A stretch of DNA of 11,404 bases, taken from contig DAOUEJ010000217.1 of the NCBI GenBank assembly GCA_034430615.1, forward strand, positions 1-11,404. The letters are read 5' to 3'. The stretch comes from E44-bin32 sp034430615. Its GTDB lineage: Bacteria > Chloroflexota > Anaerolineae > Anaerolineales > E44-bin32. Positions 1-5,935 of the stretch are shown here, one piece after another (within the stretch, counting starts at the first letter, position 1; each line of letters begins with the position of its first letter). The translations under genes and the position numbers were made by a program. A model generated the notes under the pieces. It worked only from the letters and a program-made list of their open reading frames with translations, made no database searches and had not been told where the DNA came from.

Positions 1-122
1 GTATCAGTCACTTCCGGCGTATCAGTAATTTCATCCACTAGTGGCAGTAATTGACCCGGCATGTTACAGGCTGCAAGCAGAATGACCAGGGCTATACTTG
101 CTAAGAACTGACTAGATTTCAT
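1..122 (-). CDS. Lipoprotein, N-terminal fragment (runs off left edge)
   Basis: Only the first 40 codons are in the window; the gene continues to the left. The ATG at 122 is preceded on the minus strand by GGAGG with a 9-base spacer, a good ribosome binding site. The peptide starts MKSSQFLASIALVILLAACN: a short basic n-region, a hydrophobic core and the lipobox LAAC with Cys19 as the expected lipidation site. The mature part begins NMPGQLLPLVDEITDTPEVTD, an acidic, Thr/Pro-containing stretch typical of the linker behind a lipid anchor. The protein is therefore expected to be secreted and tethered to the outer face of the membrane. No functional domain is visible, so its role is unknown. The gene is transcribed away from the neighbouring insertion sequence and is not obviously damaged by it. 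Confidence 0.72.
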   Translation of the reverse strand, partial: MKSSQFLASIALVILLAACNMPGQLLPLVDEITDTPEVTD

Positions 123-233
123 ATGTCACAACCTCCAAAGAATAATGCCATGCCCTATTATTTGTACCATACCTTATGTTAGTCCAACCGGCTGTAATTG
201 ACTAATGGGAACTATTCTTGCTGCTTGCATTGC

Positions 234-272
234 CAGCCGTTAATCCAAAACACTATGCGGATTGACTGGCTG
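234..272. repeat. Imperfect inverted repeat in the left intergenic region
   Basis: CAGCCGTTAATCC (234-246) can pair with GGATTGACTGGCTG (259-272) across a 12-base loop, with one bulged base and one mismatch. No T tract follows on either strand. It lies between the minus-strand lipoprotein start and the insertion sequence, in a 238-base stretch where I see no gene. It may be part of an upstream leader or a remnant of an older element. Confidence 0.3.
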
Positions 273-360
273 TTAAACGCCATTGCTTTTCCTCACTGAT
301 TTTCCCCAGTTAGTCAGTAGATTAGTATGAGATATTGCAAAGCATGAGGGATAATTTATA

Positions 361-374
361 CCCGGATTCTACGT
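361..374 (+). repeat. Left terminal inverted repeat (IRL)
   Basis: CCCGGATTCTACGT. It pairs with the right terminus with one mismatch (T at 370 against the equivalent C in the reverse complement of the right end). The outermost bases define the IS boundary at 361. Confidence 0.85.
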
Positions 375-455
375 CCCTGAATCAGTCAAAGAAGAGCATT
401 TTTATAAAAGCCCCACATTCGATGTAAAAATGCGCTATTTGAGCTGATTTTTCAT

Positions 456-474
456 CAATTTTCAGCAAAAATTG
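456..474. repeat. AT-rich 7-bp inverted repeat inside the IS left end
   Basis: CAATTTT (456-462) and AAAATTG (468-474) form 7-bp arms around a 5-base loop in the IS left end, about 50 bp before the stronger hairpin at 526-546. Being AT-rich it is a weak structure. It could be part of a transposase-binding or promoter region, with nothing further to support that. Confidence 0.25.
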
Positions 475-525
475 CTACTTTTAACCCACATTGGAGATAT
501 TTTGGAATTTGTCATCAGACTCATG

Positions 526-546
526 CTTTCACCCAATGGGTGAAAG
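526..546. promoter_or_regulatory. Perfect 9-bp hairpin upstream of the transposase
   Basis: CTTTCACCC (526-534) and GGGTGAAAG (538-546) are perfectly complementary around a 3-base loop (AAT), 70 bases upstream of the transposase start. No T tract follows, so it is not a standard terminator. Hairpins near the transposase start of many insertion sequences limit expression from read-through transcripts. That is a plausible role here but is inferred. Confidence 0.5.
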
Positions 547-616
547 AAATGACTGCCACTCCAGACAGCATGTTAAAATCTTGAGGAAAAGAATTTCTGC
601 AGGATAGGATGTTGCC

Positions 617-1878
617 TTGATTAATAAAATCGAATTCTCAGCCAGAAATCTCACTTCAAATGCCGGTTTATTGCTCTTACTCGAACATGCCAGTAAAAAT
701 GGGATTTTTGACCTGATTGATCACGACCTGGTTTTTGAGCACGCATCCACCAACAAAATCAAAATGAACCACATCAAGACCATGCTCTGCGGTAACTTCA
801 TTGGAATTGACAAACTGGAACGGCTGAAACTGCTGCAAAGCGATCCCCTGGTCAACGAGTTTGTCATTTCGATCAAAGAACCGGAAACAGTATCTCGGTT
901 TTTGGGAAACTTCAGTTACAAAACGACCCAAATGCTGAGAGAAATCAATTTCAAACTCTTCAGAAAGCTCCTGAGAAAGAGCAAACTCAAATCCATCACC
1001 ATCGATATTGACAGCAGTGTGGTAAATGTCGAAGGCCATCAGGAGGGGGCAGTAAAAGGTTACAATCCAAAAAGCTTGGAAACCGCTGTTATAACCTCCA
1101 GTTGGCTTTCTGTGATGAAATCAAGGCTTACCTGACTGGATATGTCAGAAGTGGGGATACCTTTACGGCCAACGGCGCAGCAGAAATGATCAAAGAAATC
1201 ATTGCCCAACTCAAAGACGAGGGATTGGAGATCACCTTTCGCATGGACAGCGGCTATTTTGACGATAACATCCTGGAAACGATCGAATCATTGGGGTGTA
1301 CTTATGTGATCAAGGGAAAAGGGTATCCAACGCTTGTTGAGCAGGTGACCAATCCATCCGTTGTCTTTGTTACCGGTGAAGCAGGCCGGGAGACCACCGG
1401 GCTTGTTACAGCCCTGAATACATGGGACAACGCTAGAAGGTTTGTTGTTTCCCGGGTGTTGAAAGATGAAAAAGATAGAGCACAAATCTCTTTCCTGGAA
1501 GGCGAATCATACGACTATTTCTTTTTTGTCACCAACACGGAACAATCGTCAGAAGAAGTGGTTGAATTCTATGAAAAACGCGGGAACTGTGAGAATTACA
1601 TCAAGGAAGCCAAGTATGACATGGCGGTTGGGCACCTGTTGCTCCAGTCATTTTGGGCCAATGAAGCGATCTTTCAGCTGATGATGCTGGCATACAATTT
1701 GTTTTTACTGTTCAAGATGGACTTTACAAGGGAAACGGAATACCGACAGCAAATCAAGACGTTCCGGTTGAAGTACATTTTCCTGGCTGGGAAGATCATC
1801 CGAACGGCCAGAAGTGTGGTGATGAAGCTTTCTGAAAAATATCCCTATCAAGAGATATATGAAAAAAGTCTGTCTTGA
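617..1878 (+). pseudogene. tnpA: IS1380-family (ISEcp1-like) transposase, frameshifted
   Basis: This is a DDE transposase that would cut and join the IS ends. The first frame starts at TTG 617 (MINKIEFSAR) and is correct to about residue 152, at GHQEGAVKGYNPK. It then leaves the family sequence. The continuation (LGNRCYNLQLAFCDEIKAYL) is one base back, in the frame ending at TGA 1878. Restoring one A in the five-A run at 1064-1068 gives an uninterrupted 420-residue protein, the length I recall for ISEcp1 TnpA. Catalytic residues are visible on both sides: the first Asp in TIDIDSS (about 132), the second in FRMDSGYF, and the Glu in GNCENYIKEAK. The break may be a real inactivating deletion, a homopolymer sequencing error, or -1 slippage on CCA-AAA-AG. 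IS1380 elements normally use a single reading frame, so programmed slippage is the least likely. Confidence 0.88.
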
Positions 1879-2067
1879 AGAAAACACGCCTTCATATGTC
1901 TCAACCTTTATTTCTATTAAATTGGGCAGGGAAAAATCATTTCAGATGTCCAAATTTGTACAATGGATCGCTAAAAATGATGCGAAATAATGAAAACAGC
2001 GCTAAACTTAAAAGAGTTCCGCCAGAATTATCATCGTTTGTGATGAAAATGCTGGTAGATTAATTCG

Positions 2068-2081
2068 ACGTGGAATCCGGG
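2068..2081 (+). repeat. Right terminal inverted repeat (IRR)
   Basis: ACGTGGAATCCGGG, the inverse of the left end apart from one mismatch. GC-rich DNA begins at the next base. In ISEcp1-type elements this is the end that can be bypassed in favour of weaker IRR-like sites further downstream, which carries adjacent DNA along. Confidence 0.85.
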
Positions 2082-2470
2082 TCCGACTATCCCAAGATGC
2101 GCAGGAGCGAGGTTGGAAGTTCTCGCCAAGCTGCCACGGGCGTGCGCGGGCAGAAGTCGATCTCGCTCACGACGCGACCGCGGGGCCCGCGCCAAGGACC
2201 GCCACTCGTTCGGCCTCGCTGGTGTTGTGAATCGGTTGCCGCGCACCCATGGGGCCATACTAGCCGAAGCGCTCGGAATGCGTGCGGAACCGGGGTAGCC
2301 CCCCGACCAGGTTGCTCGCCAGCAATACTCACTGTTGGGTTAGATACGAGAGGTGATGGAGTCATGAGATGGAGGATCGCCGCGCTAGCTCAGCCCCGCC
2401 CTTCAACGGTTTCGGCAAACGACCCTGGAGCAAACGGAAGAAGGTGGGCTCCTGTCGGGAGGAGGAAGAC
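2082..2470. other. GC-rich stretch without a convincing gene, right of the IS
   Basis: This begins at the base after the IS right repeat and ends at the first lipoprotein start. Composition is strikingly GC-rich, against AT-rich DNA on the other side of the IS. Several open frames cross it, as expected at high GC. One plus-strand frame, open from the IS edge to TAG at about 2298, ends in a peptide with the look of a C-terminus (HSFGLAGVVNRLPRTHGAIL), so it may be the tail of a gene cut at the IS. I cannot name a family. GGGGTAGCCCC at about 2293-2303 can form a tiny hairpin. Bases 2320-2470 should hold the promoter of the lipoprotein pair, but I see no clear -35/-10 pair. Confidence 0.4.
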
Positions 2471-3679
2471 ATGAACGCAAGGGTCGTGGCACTGGCCGTC
2501 GCCGTCACCGTCACTCTCACGCTGCTGGTGGTCGGATGCGCGTCGAACGACCAGCCGGTCTCCGACGCAACGTCTTCGACCGAGATCGACGCCACCCGCC
2601 TCGAAGAGCCCGCCAAAGAGACACCTTCCCCCACTACCACCACGATGATCCCCCCGTTGGGAGCCTGGAACCCGATCCTGGCGACCACCCGAGCCAAACC
2701 CGCCCCACCCGCCGCTACATGCCCTACCGGCAGCACCCCCGACCTACCCGGTCGGGTCGATCACGAACGGCCCCAACCAGGTCCGTGGAGCAACCAGGCT
2801 GCCGCCTTCAACCGGCACACCGGACGGATCGTCTTCGTTGACGAAGCAGCCCAGACCTGGACCTTCGACGTTTGCACCAACACCTGGGAGAACATGAACC
2901 CCCGCCGGGTACCCACGTCGGAATACTGGTACGAAGGTGAACTGGTTTACGACATCGATTCGGATCTCACCATCTCCTTCGGTGGGCGCAAGACCACGAT
3001 TGCCGTTTACGATGCCCAAACCAACACTTGGACGCAACGAGACCGGCCATCCGAGTATGAGGACTCGTTGTTTTGGTTGGGTGCCGTCTACGACCCAGTC
3101 TCGGGACTGGTCCTCGTCGTAACCGATGACGGCATGTTGACGGCGTACGACGTGGAGACAGACGAGTGGACGCCTGTTGGGATGATCGTGGAGGAACGTG
3201 ATGTCACTTCTGAAGGCACAACCCGGACGCTCGCGCCGCCGTTCCTGATCGGCTATGTGGCGGAGACAGACCGCCTGGCATTCCTCGGATTCAACAGTGC
3301 CCCTTTCCAGGGAAACGGAGGGTTGTTCGACCCCCGCACCGGCGAGTACACGCACCTGGACGAACCACCCGGCGGTGTTATGGGAGGGTTCGGGAGTTTC
3401 TCGTATGCAACCGACGGCGCAACCGCATACACCTTCACCTCCAACTTCAGCGTCTGCCGGCTTGATCCGGTCGCCCTGACCTGGGAATGCTATCCACGCC
3501 CGTTCCGTTCTGTCACTCAGATGCCCTCCGCCATGGTCGTCGACCCGATCAACGACCGGCTCGTGGTCTTCAACGACTTCTGCTGCAACTGGCCCGGAAC
3601 AAAAACCACAACTGATATCTGGGCTCTCCGTCCCTCCAACGGCGAGTGGACCCAACTTCTCGCCCCATCAGGTAAGTAG
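2471..3679 (+). CDS. Secreted lipoprotein with six beta-propeller/Kelch-like repeats
   Basis: This is 402 residues, predicted to be exported and lipid-anchored. The ATG at 2471 is chosen because GGAGGAGGA lies just upstream and the product then begins with a signal peptide: MNAR, a hydrophobic core, then the lipobox VVGC with Cys23. A longer in-frame start at 2369 would put 34 charged residues ahead of the signal. Residues 24-90 are a low-complexity Thr/Pro/Ser linker. The rest carries six spaced repeats ending in an aromatic residue: QTWTFDVCTNTWENM, IAVYDAQTNTWTQRD, LTAYDVETDEWTPVG, GGLFDPRTGEYTHLD, VCRLDPVALTWECYP and IWALRPSNGEWTQLL. This is the blade pattern of Kelch/galactose-oxidase-type propellers, usually used for binding carbohydrate or protein. 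No catalytic residues can be assigned. It is followed after 15 bp by a second lipoprotein gene, so the two are probably cotranscribed. High GC and actinobacterial style set the pair apart. Confidence 0.82.
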   Translation: MNARVVALAVAVTVTLTLLVVGCASNDQPVSDATSSTEIDATRLEEPAKETPSPTTTTMIPPLGAWNPILATTRAKPAPPAATCPTGSTPDLPGRVDHERPQPGPWSNQAAAFNRHTGRIVFVDEAAQTWTFDVCTNTWENMNPRRVPTSEYWYEGELVYDIDSDLTISFGGRKTTIAVYDAQTNTWTQRDRPSEYEDSLFWLGAVYDPVSGLVLVVTDDGMLTAYDVETDEWTPVGMIVEERDVTSEGTTRTLAPPFLIGYVAETDRLAFLGFNSAPFQGNGGLFDPRTGEYTHLDEPPGGVMGGFGSFSYATDGATAYTFTSNFSVCRLDPVALTWECYPRPFRSVTQMPSAMVVDPINDRLVVFNDFCCNWPGTKTTTDIWALRPSNGEWTQLLAPSGK

Positions 3680-3680
3680 A

Positions 3681-3697
3681 AGGAGGAGTCAACCATG
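3681..3697 (+). promoter_or_regulatory. Strong upstream RBS and ATG, alternative start of the small lipoprotein
   Basis: AGGAGGAG (3681-3688) lies 6 bases before an in-frame ATG at 3695. Using it would add 27 residues (MTALQAPPAELDTRSRWVPT and so on) before the signal peptide that starts at 3776. The ribosome signal favours this start; the signal-peptide topology favours 3776. Confidence 0.5.
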
Positions 3698-3775
3698 ACG
3701 GCCCTACAAGCACCTCCCGCGGAGCTAGATACTAGGTCACGTTGGGTCCCCACGATTTGGCTTGAGAGGTCTGTA

Positions 3776-4228
3776 ATGAGACGTGGAGTCCTGCTGGCGG
3801 TGGTAGCAGCTTTGATGCTTCTGGGTGCATGTGGAGATGGCAACAGCGACCCGGGTGTACCTGCAGGAGTCATGTCTTCGATCGAAGGATTCACAGAGGC
3901 CAGCACCACATACGACACCGAGTCAATGCGGACGTACCTGACCGATGGTTTCACGTGGCAGTCAACAGGCCCGGTCCAAACCCTGGACGAGTTCTTGGCG
4001 TACGTTGATGCCAATTGGGAGAGAGCCCAGTTTCGCTATGAAGCTACTGGAGAACCTGTGATTCACCTTGAGGGCGACACCTACGTGGTCGAGGAACCGG
4101 GGTTGGCGACAGCCGTGAACCTCGAACTGGCGGGAACCACGGTGTATCGGATAGTCGAAGTGGATGACATATGGCTTATCCACGAAGTCCGTTGGGTTGA
4201 CGACCCCACATCTGAGTCGACGGGCTGA
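3776..4228 (+). CDS. Small lipoprotein, NTF2/SnoaL-like fold suspected
   Basis: This is 150 residues from the ATG at 3776, which has GAGAGG 6 bases upstream. The product opens with MRRGVLLAVVAALMLLGACG: two Arg, a hydrophobic core and the lipobox LGAC with Cys19, so it should be membrane-anchored and face outward. The mature part begins with a helix-like stretch about moving through a test variable (SSIEGFTEASTTYDTESMRT). It is followed by a short-strand pattern (DGFTWQSTG, RFVVE-like FRYEATGEPVIHLEGDTYVV, TVYRIVEVDDIWLIHEVRW). This alternation resembles SnoaL/DUF4440 proteins of the NTF2 fold, ending in the typical DIWLIHEVRW strand. Binding residues cannot be assigned, and the fold call is moderate. 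A stronger ribosome site supports an in-frame start at 3695, 15 bp after the preceding gene, giving 177 residues. The gene closes the GC-rich block. Confidence 0.72.
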   Translation: MRRGVLLAVVAALMLLGACGDGNSDPGVPAGVMSSIEGFTEASTTYDTESMRTYLTDGFTWQSTGPVQTLDEFLAYVDANWERAQFRYEATGEPVIHLEGDTYVVEEPGLATAVNLELAGTTVYRIVEVDDIWLIHEVRWVDDPTSESTG

Positions 4229-4258
4229 GACAAGGAAGTTCCCCGCTCTGAGTAATAA

Positions 4259-4372
4259 ACGACTCTACATCGGCCTCACTTCGTATACTCGAATGCTCGC
4301 AATAAATGGATTGCTTTGGACAATGAGTTCGATTATCTGGTAAAGGAAAGCTCTAAGTCTTCTCGACGATAA
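4259..4372 (+). pseudogene. Possible orphan C-terminal coding remnant
   Basis: The frame opens right after a TAA at 4256-4258 and ends at TAA 4370-4372. It encodes TTLHRPHFVYSNARNKWIAL, then DNEFDYLVKESSKSSRR. The composition reads like a real C-terminus: aromatic and charged residues alternate and it ends in a basic tail. There is no start codon with a ribosome site. It sits just past the point where GC-rich DNA gives way to AT-richer DNA, so it could be the tail of a gene cut at that join. I do not recognise the family, and chance is a live alternative. Confidence 0.25.
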
Positions 4373-4431
4373 TCTTATGGAAAATAAGTCCTTAAATTAG
4401 TATTAATTCGTGGAGTATAACTCCATGATTT

Positions 4432-4460
4432 TTGACAATATTATGGGGTTTCTATATACT
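4432..4460 (+). promoter_or_regulatory. Near-consensus sigma-70-type promoter, leaderless start
   Basis: TTGACA (4432-4437), a 17-base spacer and TATACT (4455-4460) match the housekeeping promoter at 11 of 12 positions with ideal spacing. The expected transcription start, about 7 bases past the -10 box, falls on the A of the ATG at 4467. The ATPase mRNA would therefore have no leader and no ribosome binding site. Confidence 0.7.
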
Positions 4461-4466
4461 GTGGCT

Positions 4467-5594
4467 ATGATTGAGCGAGCATACGAGCCATTAGAGCAAT
4501 ATCTTGCCCCGAAGAATGTGTTGGTTATTTATGGGCCGCGCAGGGTGGGAAAAACAACCCTATTGCAGGAATATTTATCTTCCACTAAGTGGAAGTACAA
4601 ATCCACGGTTGGCGATGACTTGCCAACCCAGCAGCTTTTATCTTCAAGAGATGTCTCGCAAATCCAGGAGTACCTTGATGGATATGAGTTATTCGTAATT
4701 GACGAAGCACAATATGTTCCTGAAATTGGCTTTGCATTGAAGATCATCGTAGACCAGGTCCCGAATATACGCGTGATAGCCACAGGTTCGTCTTCATTCG
4801 AGCTCGCTGGACAAATTGGGGAACCACTGACCGGCCGGAAACGAACGCTTACTCTCTTCCCGATTTCTCAAAGGGAGCTGCTTTCGCTCCATAATCGCTA
4901 CGAACTCAAACAGGATATTGAAGAGCGCATTATCTTCGGTTCATATCCCCAGGTTGTTATGGCCCGGAAGCGTAAGGACAGGATCGACATCGTTAACGAA
5001 ATTGCCAACTCGTATTTACTGAAAGATATCCTCAATTTTGATCGTGTAAGAGGTTCGCGCGCAATATGGGATCTACTCAAACTGCTTGCATTCCAGGTCG
5101 GGAACGAGGTTTCACAAAGTGAGTTGTCCCGATCTCTCGGGGTGGACGTGAAAACTGTAGGGCGTTATCTTGACTTATTAGAAAAGGCGTTTGTTCTCTA
5201 CAGGTTAGATGGCTTCAGCCGCAATCTACGCAGCGAAGTAACTCGAAACTCGAAATACTACTTTTACGACAACGGGATCCGAAATGCAGTAATTAGCCAA
5301 TTCAATAAGCTCGATCAACGAGACGACGTGGGCGCGCTGTGGGAGAATTTCATTGTCATGGAGAGAATAAAATTCATGGCCTATTCTGGCGATGCTGCCA
5401 ATCACTACTTCTGGCGCACCTATTCTCAACAGGAAGTTGATTGGGTTGAAGAGAGAGGGAAACAGCTTGATGGCTATGAACTTAAGTGGTCAAAGAACAA
5501 AAAGTTAAAAATTCCAGCCGAATGGGCTCGAGCATACCCCAAGGCGACATACACTGTCATTACTCCTGATAACTATCAGGGGTTTGTATTGTGA
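4467..5594 (+). CDS. AAA_14/DUF4143 family ATPase
   Basis: This is a 375-residue P-loop ATPase. The N-terminal AAA_14 domain has Walker A GPRRVGKTTL (23-32), Walker B LFVIDEAQ (75-82) and a sensor-like strand RVIATGSSSFEL (about 102-113). A winged-helix-like stretch follows (VSQSELSRSLGVDVKTVGRY, about 214-233). The C-terminal DUF4143 part ends in QEVDWVEERGKQLDGYELKW, where Asp325 and Glu338-x-Lys340 match the D...ExK pattern of PD-(D/E)XK nuclease folds. DUF4143 ATPases are common in bacteria and archaea, spread horizontally, and their substrate is unknown. The start at 4467 is preferred over GTG 4410 because the family begins close before Walker A and a strong promoter ends 6 bases upstream. 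The gene is AT-richer than its neighbours, and its last 90 bp overlap a minus-strand gene remnant. It looks intact. Confidence 0.88.
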   Translation: MIERAYEPLEQYLAPKNVLVIYGPRRVGKTTLLQEYLSSTKWKYKSTVGDDLPTQQLLSSRDVSQIQEYLDGYELFVIDEAQYVPEIGFALKIIVDQVPNIRVIATGSSSFELAGQIGEPLTGRKRTLTLFPISQRELLSLHNRYELKQDIEERIIFGSYPQVVMARKRKDRIDIVNEIANSYLLKDILNFDRVRGSRAIWDLLKLLAFQVGNEVSQSELSRSLGVDVKTVGRYLDLLEKAFVLYRLDGFSRNLRSEVTRNSKYYFYDNGIRNAVISQFNKLDQRDDVGALWENFIVMERIKFMAYSGDAANHYFWRTYSQQEVDWVEERGKQLDGYELKWSKNKKLKIPAEWARAYPKATYTVITPDNYQGFVL

Positions 5595-5780
5595 CCCGTT
5601 GGACCGCTTCTTGCGGTAGCCCTGCAGCTGCCTGATTCCCTCGCTCAGCTTACTGGCATCAACCTCTACTTCTATTGCCTCCCTCGAGGTCACGATGTCC
5701 GCACCCTTGTCCGGGTTGTACTTGCCGCCCCGCTTCTTTGCAATCTGCTCAGTGATTTTGTCGTGTTTTGATTTAGCCAT
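5505..5780 (-). pseudogene. Small restriction-fold-like protein, 3' end replaced
   Basis: ATG 5780 has AAGGAG 6 bases upstream. The first 56 residues look like a conserved small protein: MAKSKHDKITEQIAKKRGGK, then YNPDKGADIVTSREAIEVEVDASKLSEGIRQLQGYRKK. I recall similar short proteins with a K-G-x-DI...IEVEV pattern, reminiscent of a restriction-endonuclease-like fold (Asp and Glu before a hydrophobic strand), but no named function. After QGYRKK the sequence turns into an unrelated tail (RSNGSQYKPLIVIRSNDSVC and so on) read antisense through the end of the ATPase gene. The natural 3' end therefore seems lost at about 5600-5610, where the ATPase block was joined. The start is 11 bases after the stop of another minus-strand remnant, and the ribosome site overlaps that stop, which suggests a former two-gene operon. 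Confidence 0.5.
5565..5580. repeat. 7-bp inverted repeat at the end of the ATPase gene
   Basis: CCTGATA and TATCAGG face each other around AC (5565-5580), 12 bases before the ATPase stop. The loop is too tight for a stable hairpin and no T tract follows, so a terminator is not supported. Confidence 0.25.
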
Positions 5781-5791
5781 TTCCTTACTCC

Positions 5792-5908
5792 TTACAGCAT
5801 TCTGACGGTCTCCTGAAAGGCCTCATATATTCTCGTGCCGTTCCACGCCAGCAAATGACAGTCTGATCCACAATATTGATCCACAATATTTGACAATATC
5901 TCAATAGC
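5792..5908 (-). pseudogene. C-terminal remnant of an upstream gene of the same former operon
   Basis: In the minus frame, the 38 codons from a TGA at 5911-5909 down to TAA at 5794-5792 read as a plausible C-terminus: AIEILSNIVDQYCGSDCHLL, then AWNGTRIYEAFQETVRML. GTG at 5884 is a possible start for a 30-residue product but has no ribosome site, so a truncated tail is more likely. The stop overlaps the ribosome site of the next minus-strand gene (ATG 5780), the coupling expected in an operon. The family is not recognised. The 5' part would have been lost near 5909, where the hydrolase promoter now lies. Confidence 0.38.
5865..5890. repeat. 13-bp perfect tandem repeat next to the hydrolase promoter
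   Basis: GATCCACAATATT occurs twice back to back (5865-5877 and 5878-5890). The last T of the second copy is the first base of the hydrolase -35 box. It could be a regulator site or a simple tandem duplication. Confidence 0.8.
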
Positions 5909-5930
5909 TCATAGAATGAAAAAGGAGGTG
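5890..5930 (+). promoter_or_regulatory. Promoter and strong RBS of the hydrolase gene
   Basis: TTGACA (5890-5895), a 16-base spacer and TAGAAT (5912-5917) form a good housekeeping-type promoter. AAGGAGGTG (5922-5930) follows, 5 bases before the GTG start at 5936. The predicted leader is only about 12 bases, so the ribosome site sits almost at the 5' end of the transcript. Confidence 0.65.
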
Positions 5931-5935
5931 TCTGG

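Larger units (their letters stand above)
361..2081 (+). mobile_element. ISEcp1-like insertion sequence (IS1380 family), 1721 bp
   Basis: The element is bounded by 14-bp terminal inverted repeats: CCCGGATTCTACGT at 361-374 and ACGTGGAATCCGGG at 2068-2081, which match with one mismatch. From memory these closely resemble the ISEcp1 ends, and the 1.72 kb size fits the IS1380 family. Inside is one transposase gene (617-1878) broken by a frameshift, plus about 190 bp of non-coding right-end DNA. IS1380 elements usually make short target duplications (5 bp for ISEcp1). Here the left flank is TTATA (356-360) and the right flank TCCGA (2082-2086), so no duplication is present. Base composition jumps to GC-rich exactly at the right end. 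This fits one-ended transposition, recombination between IS copies, deletion beside the IS, or a chimeric assembly join. Confidence 0.9.

Noticed and set aside
1875..2063. Plus-strand open frame after the transposase
   Set aside because: It lies in the non-coding right end of the IS, has no ribosome site, and the transposase already has its family length.
2744..3655. Long minus-strand open frame opposite the propeller lipoprotein
   Set aside because: It is the antisense shadow expected in GC-rich coding DNA; the plus-strand gene has a ribosome site, signal peptide and repeats.
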